A DNA stretch of 64,000 nt from contig NZ_CP039887.1 in the NCBI RefSeq assembly GCF_005221305.1, forward strand, positions 1,798,001 through 1,862,000, given 5' to 3'. The notes beneath the pieces were generated by a model that saw nothing but the letters and a program-made list of their open reading frames with translations, did not search any database and had not been told where the DNA came from. The stretch comes from Neisseria subflava (lineage in GTDB: Bacteria > Pseudomonadota > Gammaproteobacteria > Burkholderiales > Neisseriaceae). This document shows, one piece after another, positions 28,841 through 37,522 of the stretch; the first letter of the stretch is position 1, and every line of letters starts with the position of its first letter. Made by a program: the position numbers and the translations under genes.

Positions 28841-30106
28841 ATGCAACAACGTATTATAACCCTGCTTTGCATGGCAGGCATGGCTATTTCTGCCCACACT
28901 CAGGCAGCTTCTTTAAAAATCCGCCCCAATGCGCCACAACGCTACGTCGTTAAAAACGGCGATACCTTGTGGGGTATTTCCGGCAAATATCTGTACAGCC
29001 CATGGCAATGGAACCGCCTTTGGGGCGCTAACCGCAACGCTATCCGCAATCCGCATCTGATCTATCCGGGTCAGGTGTTGGTTTTACGCTACATCAACGG
29101 TCAGCCGCGACTGGGTTTTGAACATGCCCAAACCCGTTCAGACGGCATTCCCGTGATCAAACTGCATCCGCGCGTACGCGAAACTTCCGGCTACGGCATT
29201 CCGACCGTCAATGTCAACCTCTACCGCATGTTCATGAAACATCCGCAGATTATCGCTCCGGAAGAAACCGCCAACGCGCCGCGCCTGATTGCCGGCCCCG
29301 ACAACCGCGTCCTCTACACCCAAGGCAACCGCGTGTACGCATACGGCCTGACCGAACCCGGCCGCTACCTGACCTACCGCGTCAATAAAAACATCACCGA
29401 CCCGGAAACCGGCAAATTTCTCGGCCAAGAAGTTGTGTTCAGCGGCATCGCCAACACGCTGCCTTACACCGACTCCGCCTTGGAAAACCGCACCCGCGCT
29501 TCTGACGAAAAACTCAAAAGCAACGAGTATTACACCCAAGTCAACAAAGCCATGAAGCTGCGTACCCAATCCGCGCAACCTTTGGTTATCGAAGAAGCCG
29601 TTTCCGAAATCCGCAAAGACGACTATCTGCTGAAACTGCCCGAAGGCCTCGACAGCTTCAATGTTATGCCTCACGCCCCTGCCCGTCCGATTCAGGCCAA
29701 AGTTGTTTCCATCTTCGACGGCGTGGGCGAAGCAGGTCAGTTCCAAACCATTACTTTGGATAAAGGCGAACTCGACGGCTTGGACAAAGGCACTGTGGTC
29801 AGCCTCTACAAACGCGGCCGCCAAGTCCGTGTCAATCTGTCCAACAACCTGATTCGCAAGCCGAAAGACAAAGATACGGTTGAATTGGTTTCCATTCCGG
29901 CGGAAGAAATCGGCTTGGCAATGGTGTACCGCACATCCGACCATCTGGCCTCCGCCATTATTTTGGAAAGCCTGAACAGCATTTCCATCGGCGATACCGC
30001 TTCCGAACCCGGCCGTGATTTGGACAATATGGCCGATGAAAAAACCATGGACAAGCCTGCTGAAGACGAACAGGAAAGAGAAATCGAACTGGAAGTCCGC
30101 AGCTGA
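28841..30106 (+). CDS. LysM peptidoglycan-binding protein
   Basis: A 421-aa exported protein. A signal peptide (residues 1-22, ending HTQA) is followed directly by one LysM domain (about 34-82, QRYVVKNGDTLWGISGKYL), which binds peptidoglycan. The remaining 340 residues are a domain of unknown role with an acidic C-terminal tail. A GGGGA site precedes the ATG. The gene is the divergent neighbour of def, as for E. coli LysM gene DprA/def neighbours. It ends before a DUS hairpin. Confidence 0.85.
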   Translation: MQQRIITLLCMAGMAISAHTQAASLKIRPNAPQRYVVKNGDTLWGISGKYLYSPWQWNRLWGANRNAIRNPHLIYPGQVLVLRYINGQPRLGFEHAQTRSDGIPVIKLHPRVRETSGYGIPTVNVNLYRMFMKHPQIIAPEETANAPRLIAGPDNRVLYTQGNRVYAYGLTEPGRYLTYRVNKNITDPETGKFLGQEVVFSGIANTLPYTDSALENRTRASDEKLKSNEYYTQVNKAMKLRTQSAQPLVIEEAVSEIRKDDYLLKLPEGLDSFNVMPHAPARPIQAKVVSIFDGVGEAGQFQTITLDKGELDGLDKGTVVSLYKRGRQVRVNLSNNLIRKPKDKDTVELVSIPAEEIGLAMVYRTSDHLASAIILESLNSISIGDTASEPGRDLDNMADEKTMDKPAEDEQEREIELEVRS

Positions 30107-30136
30107 TTGAGCTTTCTTAGCCGCCATCCGGCAAAT

Positions 30137-30174
30137 AAAGGCCGTCTGAAAACCTGTTTTTCAGACGGCCCTTT
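30137..30174 (+). terminator. DUS inverted pair after the LysM gene
   Basis: AAAGGCCGTCTGAAAA and TTTTCAGACGGCCCTTT flank a short loop 30 bp past the stop. Confidence 0.8.
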
Positions 30175-30365
30175 GATTGCTGCCCATCAGAATAAATAAA
30201 ATCTGTAACGCGTTGTTTAAAGCGCAAACAACATCTTATTTCTCAAGCCGGTAATCAGCTATTCCCTTTTCTATCGTTTTTCCGTTCTGCTATTCCAATC
30301 AGAAATATGAAAAGCCCAGCACGCTATTTATTGGCTGTTGATTATTCCATCTATTCCTGCCAATC

Positions 30366-30384
30366 AAAAAGGCCGTCTGAAGAT
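30366..30384. repeat. Left half of a DUS hairpin split by the IS3-family element
   Basis: AAAAAGGCCGTCTGAA followed by GAT. The matching half, GAT then TTCAGACGGCCTTTTT, is at 31633-31651 on the other side of the insertion. Without the element and one GAT copy, the site is a perfect 16-bp-arm hairpin with GAT as its loop, probably the former terminator of the fadL-like gene. Confidence 0.85.
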
Positions 30385-31632
30385 TGAACTGCACCCCAAA
30401 AGTTGGACATCCCCCTCCAACTCACAGGTGCAGTTTTTTTATGAGCAAATATACATTACACTTCAAATACCAAGCCGTACTCCACTACCTGCACATACGC
30501 AGCCAACAGCGTACCGCAGACCACTACGGCATTTCCCGAACCCACCTGCGACGATGGATACGCACCTATCAGGAAGGCGGTATCGGCGCACTCGAACATC
30601 CCCAATCCAAAACCATGAACCAACACCGCAAAAACCCCTTCATCGCCGACAAACCCGACCATGAAAAAAACACAGGCAGAGCTTATCGAAGAGTTGTGCT
30701 ATATGCGCGCAGAGGTCGCCTACCTAAAGGAGTTGAAAGCCCTCAGCCAAAAGCAGACCGAAAAGGACAAAGCCAAACCGTCCAAACACTGAGGGCGCAA
30801 CACCCGCTCAAATACCTGCCGCACATCGCAAACCTGCCCAAAAGCAGCTTTTACCACCACCATCAAGACCGACCCGACCCCGACGCAGCCGACAAAGCCC
30901 TCCTCGTCGAAACCTACCGACGACATAAAGGACGCTACGGGCAAAGGCGCATTGCCGCAGCATTGGGTTGGAACCGCAAAAAAGTGGCGCGGCTGATGAA
31001 GCAGCTAGGACTGAAAGCCCTCATACGGGCGAAAAAAGCCTACCGCCATCCCGCCATGGGCGAAATATCGGAACACCTCCTCAAACGCCGGTTCAAAGCC
31101 CAAAAGCCCAACGAAAAATGGCTGACCGACGTGACCGAACTCAAAGGAAAGGACGGCAAACTGTACCTCTCGCCAATCTTGGACTTGTTCAACCGAGAAA
31201 TCGTCGCCTACGCCATGAGCCGCAATGCTAACAGCAAAATGGTGAAGGAAATGCTCGAAAAAGCCGCACCCCGGCTGACTGATAAAGGAACGATGCTTCA
31301 TTCTGACCAAGGTGTGCTGTATCGTACGGCGGGGTATAGGGAATTGCTTGCCCAACATTCCATGGTTCAAAGCATGCCGCGTAAGGCGAATTGTTGGGAC
31401 AATGCGCCGATGGAAAGCTTCTTTGCGGTGTTGAAGACGGAGTGTTTCTATAACGCAGGAGAATTGACGGTGGACGAATTGATGAAGCAGATAGATGATT
31501 ATATGGATTACTACAACCGCGAGCGTTGCAGTTTGAAATTGAAAAAGCTGAGTCCTGTCGCATACAGAACCCAGCTTGCACAGAGCGCCTGAATAGGCTT
31601 TTATGAGTGTCCAAGATTTGGGGGCCAGTTCA
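30385..31632 (+). mobile_element. IS3-family insertion sequence, 1248 bp
   Basis: The ends are 25-bp imperfect inverted repeats: the left begins TGAACTGCACCCCAAAAGTT, and the right reads inward TGAACTGGCCCCCAAATCTT; 4 of 25 positions differ. Target duplication is GAT (30382-30384 and 31633-31635), the 3-bp size normal for IS3. The single reading frame inside encodes an HTH plus a DDE integrase domain. Both ends and the duplication are intact, so the insertion looks recent. Confidence 0.9.
30441..31592 (+). CDS. IS3-family transposase (zero-frame OrfA-OrfB fusion)
   Basis: 383 aa from ATG 30441. The N-terminal part is an HTH (QQRTADHYGISRTHLRRWIR). The C-terminal rve/DDE domain has D in LTDVTELKG, D in LHSDQGVLY and E in NAPMESFFAVLK. 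IS3 elements usually place these in two frames joined by -1 frameshifting. Here a run of seven A (30664-30670) keeps one frame throughout. After that run the +1 frame encodes a Leu-rich, zipper-like segment (AELIEELCYMRAEVAYLKEL) ending at TGA 30790-30792, which the zero frame replaces with Arg-rich sequence. One A fewer would restore a normal OrfA. Activity is therefore uncertain. Confidence 0.85.
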   Translation: MSKYTLHFKYQAVLHYLHIRSQQRTADHYGISRTHLRRWIRTYQEGGIGALEHPQSKTMNQHRKNPFIADKPDHEKNTGRAYRRVVLYARRGRLPKGVESPQPKADRKGQSQTVQTLRAQHPLKYLPHIANLPKSSFYHHHQDRPDPDAADKALLVETYRRHKGRYGQRRIAAALGWNRKKVARLMKQLGLKALIRAKKAYRHPAMGEISEHLLKRRFKAQKPNEKWLTDVTELKGKDGKLYLSPILDLFNREIVAYAMSRNANSKMVKEMLEKAAPRLTDKGTMLHSDQGVLYRTAGYRELLAQHSMVQSMPRKANCWDNAPMESFFAVLKTECFYNAGELTVDELMKQIDDYMDYYNRERCSLKLKKLSPVAYRTQLAQSA

Positions 31633-31670
31633 GATTTCAGACGGCCTTTTTATCCACAACTCAAATCCGA

Positions 31671-33083
31671 TTATTTGAATTTATAAGTGTATTGCAAGCC
31701 CAAGATGTCCGCTTTGTTTTTGAAGCGGGCAGAGGATGTACCGCGGCTGTCTACGTCGTTGCCGCTGGCTTTGCCTGTGCGGTAAACCGTGTCATTGATG
31801 TGGATATGGCTGTACGCCGCATCGATAACATGGTTTTTACCCAGTTGATATTTAGCGCCGACGGAGAACCAGATACGGTTGCCGTCAGGCAGGCTGTTCA
31901 TGCGGTCTTCGGCGCTTTTAACCGGTGATTTGTCGAAAGCGATACCGGCACGCAGTTGCAATGGTTCGGTAACTTGGTAAGAGCCGCCGAATGCAACTTT
32001 ATAAGTGTTGCGCCAGTTAGGCGTGATGACGGTACGGTTAGATTTGCCGTTGACAACGTTTTTGGTGTTTTCAAACACCAGCTCGGCTTTGTTAAAGCGG
32101 CTGTGGCGCGTCCAAGTCACATCGCCGAACAGGTTGGTTTTGTCGGTGGCGCGGTACATACCGTGAACAGACAAAGACTCAGGCGTGACGATTTTTACGC
32201 TGGCTTTTTCGTTCGGCACATAACCGCGTGCAGCCATTGCACCCAAATCCCAAGCGCGTTTTGCATATGCGCCGTCCGCTTCCCAATCGGCAGTGCCTTT
32301 CAGCGTATGCGATACTTTGGAGCGGTAGTTCACACCCACGCGTGCACGGTCGTTAATGTCCCACATCCACGCCAGTTGATAGCCGAAGCCCCAATCGTGG
32401 CCTTTTACATCGGCATGACCGTCAGCTTTGCCGGTTGCATCGACAGCAACGGGACGGCCTGCTTGATGGGAAGCCAAGCTGCTGGCCAACTGGCTGATGG
32501 CGCCGGAAGCGTCCCAGTCGGAGTATTTGCGCAATTCGGCTTTGGAATATTGGGCAATTAAACCGGCACCGACGGCGTGTTGCTCATTCAGTTTCCACGC
32601 GACTACCGGCTCGATGGCGATGGTGGTCAAACCCAGTTTGTTGATGTTGTGGCGCAATACGGAATCTTTTTCGTATTCTGTTGCGGAACCGAAAGGAACG
32701 TACACGCCCAAACCCAAAGTCACATCGTCGCTGGCTTTGTACGCGCCATAGACGTGCGGAGCAATAGTGGTTTCGGTAATTTTGCCGCTGGTCGAGCCGC
32801 TGACATCGGCACCTGTGCGGAAGTGTTTCGCAGATTCCGCTTCATAATGAATGCTTGGGAAAACGATATTGGCGTTGACGGAAATTTGGCTGCTGTCGAG
32901 TTTGCTCAAACCGGCCGGATTGTAGAAAATGGTTGAGGCATCGGCGGCTTCGGCGGCGGCGTTGGCCGTGCCTTGTGCGTTAACGGATTGTGTGCCGAAG
33001 TGGTAACCGGAAGCTTGGACAGCGGTAGATAAAAGTGCTGTGCTTAAAATAAATGCTGTTTTTTTCAGATTGAAATGAATCAT
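31671..33083 (-). CDS. FadL/OmpP1-family outer membrane transporter
   Basis: A 470-aa outer-membrane beta-barrel of the FadL/TodX/P1 family, which passes long-chain fatty acids or other hydrophobic compounds. The signal peptide spans residues 1-24 (ending VQA). The mature protein starts SGYHFGTQSVNAQGTANAAA, and the plug motif IFYNPAGLSKL is diagnostic. It ends in ...LGLQYTYKFK, an aromatic C-terminal barrel strand. Its downstream DUS terminator has been split by the IS3-family element. A single DUS is at 33118-33131, upstream. Confidence 0.92.
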   Translation of the reverse strand: MIHFNLKKTAFILSTALLSTAVQASGYHFGTQSVNAQGTANAAAEAADASTIFYNPAGLSKLDSSQISVNANIVFPSIHYEAESAKHFRTGADVSGSTSGKITETTIAPHVYGAYKASDDVTLGLGVYVPFGSATEYEKDSVLRHNINKLGLTTIAIEPVVAWKLNEQHAVGAGLIAQYSKAELRKYSDWDASGAISQLASSLASHQAGRPVAVDATGKADGHADVKGHDWGFGYQLAWMWDINDRARVGVNYRSKVSHTLKGTADWEADGAYAKRAWDLGAMAARGYVPNEKASVKIVTPESLSVHGMYRATDKTNLFGDVTWTRHSRFNKAELVFENTKNVVNGKSNRTVITPNWRNTYKVAFGGSYQVTEPLQLRAGIAFDKSPVKSAEDRMNSLPDGNRIWFSVGAKYQLGKNHVIDAAYSHIHINDTVYRTGKASGNDVDSRGTSSARFKNKADILGLQYTYKFK

Positions 33084-33227
33084 TTTGGTTTACCGTGAAA
33101 GTGGCGGACAAAGAAAAAGGCCGTCTGAAACGTCCTTTATTGATTTAGTATAGGTACTCAATTCTATACTACATCGTTATTCTTGCCTATTATTTTCGGT
33201 TTTTTACATAACAAATATCCAAAATAC

Positions 33228-33258
33228 AAAAAAGCAGGCTGAAGGCAGCCTGCTTTTT
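33228..33258 (-). terminator. Terminator after pyk
   Basis: AAAAAAGCAGGCT and AGCCTGCTTTTT form a strong stem with a short loop, 24 bp past the pyk stop. This is one of the few terminators here not built from DUS. Confidence 0.85.
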
Positions 33259-33282
33259 CCACTTAGTAAAACATTGATTCGA

Positions 33283-34755
33283 TTATTTGACTTGCAGCAC
33301 TTCCAATGTGTTGGTCGAACCGGATTCACGCATTTTCGAGCCGCTGGTAATGATGTATTGGTCGCCAGAACACAGAATTTGGTGTTCGACCAACACAGCT
33401 TCCACTTCGTTCAGCGCAGTATCGTGGTCGGTACTGGTTGCCAAAATCATCGGACGCACGCCGCGATACATCGCCATGCGGCGTTGTGCGGAAATGCTCG
33501 GGGTCAGGGCGAAAATCGGCAAAGTGATGTTGTGGCGGCTGATTTCGAAGGCGGTTGAGCCGCTTTCGGTCAGGGCGACAATCGCTTTGGCATGAACCGC
33601 ACGCGCTACGCCGACTGCGCCGCCGGCAATCGCCAAGTTGGTGCTGACGGCTTCGGGATACTCGACTTGTTCGGCAACGCCATTGAGCGAGTCCTGCTCT
33701 TTTTCGGCTGCTGCGCAGATAATCGCCATTTGGCTGACGGTTTCAAACGGGTATGCGCCGACGGCGGTTTCGGCGGAACACATCACCGCATCGGTGCCGT
33801 CCAACACCGCGTTTGCCACGTCGCTCACTTCGGCGCGGGTCGGTACGGGGTTGGTAATCATGGATTCCATCATTTGGGTCGCGGTAATGCTGAAGCGGCG
33901 CAACTCGCGGGCGCGGCGGATCATGCGTTTTTGCAGGGCAGGAACGGCGGCATGACCAACTTCCACTGCCAAGTCGCCGCGGGCAACCATAATACCGTCG
34001 CTGGCGAGGATGATTTCGTCCAGATTTTCAATGGCTTCTACGCGCTCGATTTTGGAAACCAAACCGGGGCGTACGGCTGTACTGCCTTTCATTTCTTCTT
34101 CGACTTTGGCGCGTGCGATGTGCAGATCTTCAGCAGATTTCACAAAGCTGATGGCCAAGTAGTCGCAACCGATGGCAATCGCCGTTTTCAGGTCACGAAA
34201 GTCTTTTTCGGTCAACGCACCGGCAGACAGGCCGCCGCCGCGTTTATTGATACCTTTGTTACTTTTCAGTACATGGCTGTTTTCTACTCTTGTAATAATC
34301 TTACTTCCTTCAACCGCTTCAACGGTCAAAGTCAACAGGCCGTCGTCCAGCCACAAAACATCGCCGGCAACGACGTCATTTGGCAAATCGCGGTAGTCCA
34401 GGCCAACCGCTTCGCGTGTGCCTTCGCCTTCAAGTGCGGCATCCAAAATCAAGGTTTCACCCTTATTCAGCTCGATGCTGCCGCCGGCAATTTTGCCGAC
34501 ACGGATTTTCGGGCCTTGCAAGTCGGCAAGAATAGCCACTTCCTGACCTGCACGTTTCGCGGCTTCGCGCACGATGCGGGCATTTTCTTCATGGAACTCA
34601 GGGGTACCGTGGCTGAAGTTAAAACGGATGACATTAAGACCGCCGACACGGATCATGTCTTCCAACAATTGCACATTGTTGCTGCCCGGACCCAATGTGG
34701 CGACAATTTTGGTATTGTGACTGATACGGGTTAAATCACGTTGCAATTCGCTCAT
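33283..34755 (-). CDS. pyk: Pyruvate kinase
   Basis: Converts phosphoenolpyruvate and ADP to pyruvate and ATP. The start was set at ATG 34755 (MSELQRDLTRISHNTKIVAT), with AAAGGA 7-8 nt upstream; this gives 490 aa. The active-site region IMVARGDLAVEVG and the catalytic lysine region AISFVKSAEDL are present, and the C-terminal allosteric domain is complete. No operon partner is evident. Confidence 0.96.
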   Translation of the reverse strand: MSELQRDLTRISHNTKIVATLGPGSNNVQLLEDMIRVGGLNVIRFNFSHGTPEFHEENARIVREAAKRAGQEVAILADLQGPKIRVGKIAGGSIELNKGETLILDAALEGEGTREAVGLDYRDLPNDVVAGDVLWLDDGLLTLTVEAVEGSKIITRVENSHVLKSNKGINKRGGGLSAGALTEKDFRDLKTAIAIGCDYLAISFVKSAEDLHIARAKVEEEMKGSTAVRPGLVSKIERVEAIENLDEIILASDGIMVARGDLAVEVGHAAVPALQKRMIRRARELRRFSITATQMMESMITNPVPTRAEVSDVANAVLDGTDAVMCSAETAVGAYPFETVSQMAIICAAAEKEQDSLNGVAEQVEYPEAVSTNLAIAGGAVGVARAVHAKAIVALTESGSTAFEISRHNITLPIFALTPSISAQRRMAMYRGVRPMILATSTDHDTALNEVEAVLVEHQILCSGDQYIITSGSKMRESGSTNTLEVLQVK

Positions 34756-34968
34756 GTAAACGTCCTTTCCTGTTGATTCCACGTTTGATAATGAAGAAGA
34801 TTGTACGCTTAATGCAATAATGTTGGCGTAAAATTACATGATTTTCTGACTTAAACTAAATTTATTTTTGCATTAACCTACTTTTCTATCGGATACAATA
34901 CACTCTCACGTCGTCATTTTTGATTTTCAGACGGCCTCCCTCATACTAATAGAATACTCAACTGATCC

Positions 34969-35472
34969 ATGAAACGTTTTTTGACTCCGCTACCCATCGG
35001 CATCGTTTTGGCCGACCTAATCTACGGTTTCGTACTCAATGTCATGCAAGGCTTAAATTTGCAACAAACCGCCTCCAACCAATCCGGTACCATTTCCGTT
35101 ACGCCCGACATTGCCTTCAACAGCCTGCAAATCGTCGCCAACGGCGGCATGGTCTGCATCATCGGCTTCGGTTTGATTGTTTTGTTCCAACTCAACCGCG
35201 CTGTATTACGCCAACAAATCCTGCCCATCGGCATTTTCCGAACCCTCGGCCTGTTGGCTGTTTTGGCATTCAGCATTTCGTCTTTGTGGGAATGGTTGCA
35301 TGCCGCTTTGTCGCTGCTTTCCGGTCACAACGTTTTAAACTTCAGCAACCCGCGTTATCTGGTTACCGCAGCCTGCATGCCCATCATCGCTTTCTTGTGC
35401 ATCTTGCGTCTGTACAATTGGTATCGCCTGCATCGGACTGTTGCCACTGACGACACCTCCACAACCCTCTAA
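34969..35472 (+). CDS. Four-span membrane protein of unknown function
   Basis: A 167-aa protein with four hydrophobic segments at about residues 8-26, 57-76, 91-108 and 132-148, and short loops. It is not recognised by family. It stands alone between pyk (divergent) and a DUS hairpin. A single DUS (34925-34936) lies upstream. The Asn/Gln-rich loop between spans 1 and 2 is likely periplasmic. Confidence 0.7.
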   Translation: MKRFLTPLPIGIVLADLIYGFVLNVMQGLNLQQTASNQSGTISVTPDIAFNSLQIVANGGMVCIIGFGLIVLFQLNRAVLRQQILPIGIFRTLGLLAVLAFSISSLWEWLHAALSLLSGHNVLNFSNPRYLVTAACMPIIAFLCILRLYNWYRLHRTVATDDTSTTL

Positions 35473-35481
35473 GCAAGCTGC

Positions 35482-35524
35482 AAAAAGGCCGTCTGAAACA
35501 GGAAAACCTATTTCAGACGGCCTT
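35482..35524. terminator. DUS inverted pair, convergent terminator
   Basis: AAAAAGGCCGTCTGAAA and TTTCAGACGGCCTT flank a 12-nt loop between the plus-strand membrane protein gene and the minus-strand lipoprotein gene; it can serve both. Confidence 0.8.
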
Positions 35525-35537
35525 GTCATTGTATATC

Positions 35538-35663
35538 TCAACGTTGATGGCTGGTTTCTACACCAGCCTTAATCTCACCATACATTTGCGAGCTGCCTCC
35601 GCTGCCTGATGCGCAGGCCGCCAAGCTCAGTGTCAAAACAGCCACGGTCAAAATCTTCAACAT
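35538..35663 (-). CDS. Small lipoprotein, 41 aa
   Basis: This short ORF was found by reading the gap before the GNAT gene. It runs from ATG 35663 to TGA 35538. The signal peptide MLKILTVAVLTLSLAAC ends in a lipobox (LAAC, Cys17), followed by a Gly/Ser linker ASGSGGSS and the short mature tail QMYGEIKAGVETSHQR. A weak purine-rich ribosome-binding site (AGAGAA) is 6-10 nt upstream. The lipobox position and the polar tail are strong signs of a real gene. Asp is absent at +2, so outer-membrane sorting is expected. It may be cotranscribed with the upstream GNAT gene. Confidence 0.7.
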   Translation of the reverse strand: MLKILTVAVLTLSLAACASGSGGSSQMYGEIKAGVETSHQR

Positions 35664-35686
35664 TGAGTGTTCTCTTTCTACAAAAA

Positions 35687-36550
35687 TTATTTCGGGTCGC
35701 AACGGAAATGGTAAGCGCAGATTTCAAATCCGTTTTTGAAGTAGAGACGATGGGCATCGGCACGGTCATGGTTCACATGGACATTCAGATGGATTTTGGT
35801 TGCCCCGGTTTCCGCACCGATTTTGCGTACTTCTTCCAACAAGCGAGAAGCATAGCCTTTTTGGCGGCATTGCGGCATGGTTACGAGATCATCAATATGG
35901 ATATGGTAACCGCTGGCCAAGTTATGTGCAGTATGGAAACCGCATACGGCTACGGCATTTTGTTTGCCTTCTTCAAAAATACCCAGCAGACGGTAGCCGG
36001 TTTTGCGCTGATGCTCGTTGATTTGTTCGACAAAACGGTGAATATCGGTCAACGATGAACGCAGAACACTCAAGGCCGCAAAAGCAGTTGCAGTTTCTTC
36101 CGGCTGAATTTCACGCAATACGCCGATCACAGGTGCGGCAGCTTGTGGCTCAGGCTGCACATTGGCCGCTTCCGCACGCTCGGCGGCATGTTTTTCTTCA
36201 ATCGCCTGCGCCAACAAAACGCGCTCGACCGGCACTTCGCCCTGCTGTTTGCTCTCTTGTTCTTTAAGCAAGGCTTTGCAGTCAATCACGCGCAAATCAT
36301 TATCCGCCGCAAAGTCCATCAAGAAACGGAACATTTGCGGATTGTCTTCTTCCAACTTTTTATCGACCGCCACACAACGGACATTATCCACCAAAATCGG
36401 ACGCACCCAATTCGAATAGGAAAGGCGGTTGTCTTTAGTGAAGGAAGACAAAATACCGCACAGGCGCTCCGCCCAGTCGCTTGGTCGGAAAATCTTGCCT
36501 TTGCTGGTCGTACCATGGATCACAACTTCATAAGGATTACACACTAACAT
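35687..36550 (-). CDS. DUF3579 - GNAT acetyltransferase fusion
   Basis: Start at ATG 36550 (MLVCNPYEVVIHGTTSKGKIF) with AGGAAG 6 nt upstream, giving 287 aa. Residues 1-90 match the DUF3579 pattern (FRPSDWAERLCGILSSF...). A charged/alanine-rich linker (about 115-150) leads to a GNAT domain (about 155-287), with the acetyl-CoA loop in PQCRQKGYASRLLEEVRK and the C-terminal LYFKNGFEICAYHF. DUF3579 is usually a stand-alone protein in beta-proteobacteria, so the fusion suggests a shared target. The substrate is unknown. Confidence 0.8.
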   Translation of the reverse strand: MLVCNPYEVVIHGTTSKGKIFRPSDWAERLCGILSSFTKDNRLSYSNWVRPILVDNVRCVAVDKKLEEDNPQMFRFLMDFAADNDLRVIDCKALLKEQESKQQGEVPVERVLLAQAIEEKHAAERAEAANVQPEPQAAAPVIGVLREIQPEETATAFAALSVLRSSLTDIHRFVEQINEHQRKTGYRLLGIFEEGKQNAVAVCGFHTAHNLASGYHIHIDDLVTMPQCRQKGYASRLLEEVRKIGAETGATKIHLNVHVNHDRADAHRLYFKNGFEICAYHFRCDPK

Positions 36551-36771
36551 AAGCAGCTTCCTGAGAGTAAATGGCTGAAGGAATATTTCGCCAGTGCCAA
36601 CATCAGAAAAAGTTCCGATACATAGCAACAGATTATTGAAAAAATATCAGTAAGGTTTTGAAATACGACAATGATGAGACGGCTTGCCGATCCTGACAAT
36701 CCGTTTCAAATTCTTTGATTATTATACCCGATACGCCTCTTTTTCTTCAAAAATCATTTGAAAAATAACAA
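36551..36771. other. Gap without a recognised gene
   Basis: About 220 bp between the GNAT gene and the DUS pair before the next gene. It is AT-rich, probably holds the GNAT promoter, and has no coding or RNA signature that could be recognised. Confidence 0.5.
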
Positions 36772-36812
36772 CAGGCCGTCTGAAAACAAGTATTTCGGTT
36801 TCAGACGGCCTG
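36772..36812 (-). terminator. DUS inverted pair after the 221-aa membrane protein gene
   Basis: CAGGCCGTCTGAAA and TTTCAGACGGCCTG flank a 13-nt loop, 14 bp beyond the stop. Confidence 0.8.
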
Positions 36813-36825
36813 CATATTTTAAATA

Positions 36826-37491
36826 TCAATACAACAATTTCTTGCGGGGCTTTTGCTCGCCACTGGATTTAATTTCTGACAAATTGAAATTCAGTATGCT
36901 CAAATCCAAAATGCTTTCAGAAGTGCATTGATCGCCAAAGGCATTTTCATAAGTGGCCTTCAGTTTCAACACGCCGCCAAATGTCTGGTCCGGCAATTCG
37001 GCAGCCAGCGCCAACATGCTTGCAAACACGCCGCCATACAATTCGCCCGATGCCAACATATCCACACCGCCGGAAAACATCTCCAAGCGCATAACCGCAT
37101 CGGCGACCAGCTTGCTCGGCAAGTGATCCGGCAAAGACTCTACCTCAAAACGCACATTCTTCGCCAAGCCCTTACCGCTATTGCGGACAATCAAAACCAA
37201 TAAATCCGTTTGACCGTCAGAACGCTGCAACGTCGCATGCAAAACAGGATGAATGCTCTCTTTTTTAATCAGCTGCTCACGATGCAATATCTTGCTTTTT
37301 GCTTTGGATCGTGCAGAGACGACAGCCCAAATCAACCAAACCAATGCAACGGCAGAAATGGCAGTGACCAAAAGGGGAAGGTTGGTCAAATAGGCTTGCT
37401 GATTAAACCAAACTTGTGCTGCCAAAAATCCGGCAAAGAAAATCAAGACGTATAAAATTGGGGCAAACCGGCTTTGTATGGATGAGTGCAT
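36826..37491 (-). CDS. Two-span membrane protein of unknown function
   Basis: A 221-aa protein. Two membrane segments (about residues 10-27 and 36-58) form an N-terminal hairpin. A basic stretch (SARSKAKSKILHREQLIKK) follows, then a soluble beta-rich domain of about 130 residues (LLVLIVRNSGKGLAKNVRFE...) that is probably cytoplasmic. Family is not recognised. The 'NSGKGLAKNVRFEV' pattern recalls domains often seen after short TM hairpins. IS1016 is inserted about 110 bp upstream of its start and could affect expression. Confidence 0.7.
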   Translation of the reverse strand: MHSSIQSRFAPILYVLIFFAGFLAAQVWFNQQAYLTNLPLLVTAISAVALVWLIWAVVSARSKAKSKILHREQLIKKESIHPVLHATLQRSDGQTDLLVLIVRNSGKGLAKNVRFEVESLPDHLPSKLVADAVMRLEMFSGGVDMLASGELYGGVFASMLALAAELPDQTFGGVLKLKATYENAFGDQCTSESILDLSILNFNLSEIKSSGEQKPRKKLLY

Positions 37492-37522
37492 AAGTTTTCC
37501 TACATTTCGTGTCGTGTTATAA

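Noticed and set aside
30384..30440. Upstream start for the IS3-family transposase at 30384
   Set aside because: It would begin outside the element, before its left terminal repeat; ATG 30441 fits the family N-terminus MSKYTLHFKYQAV.
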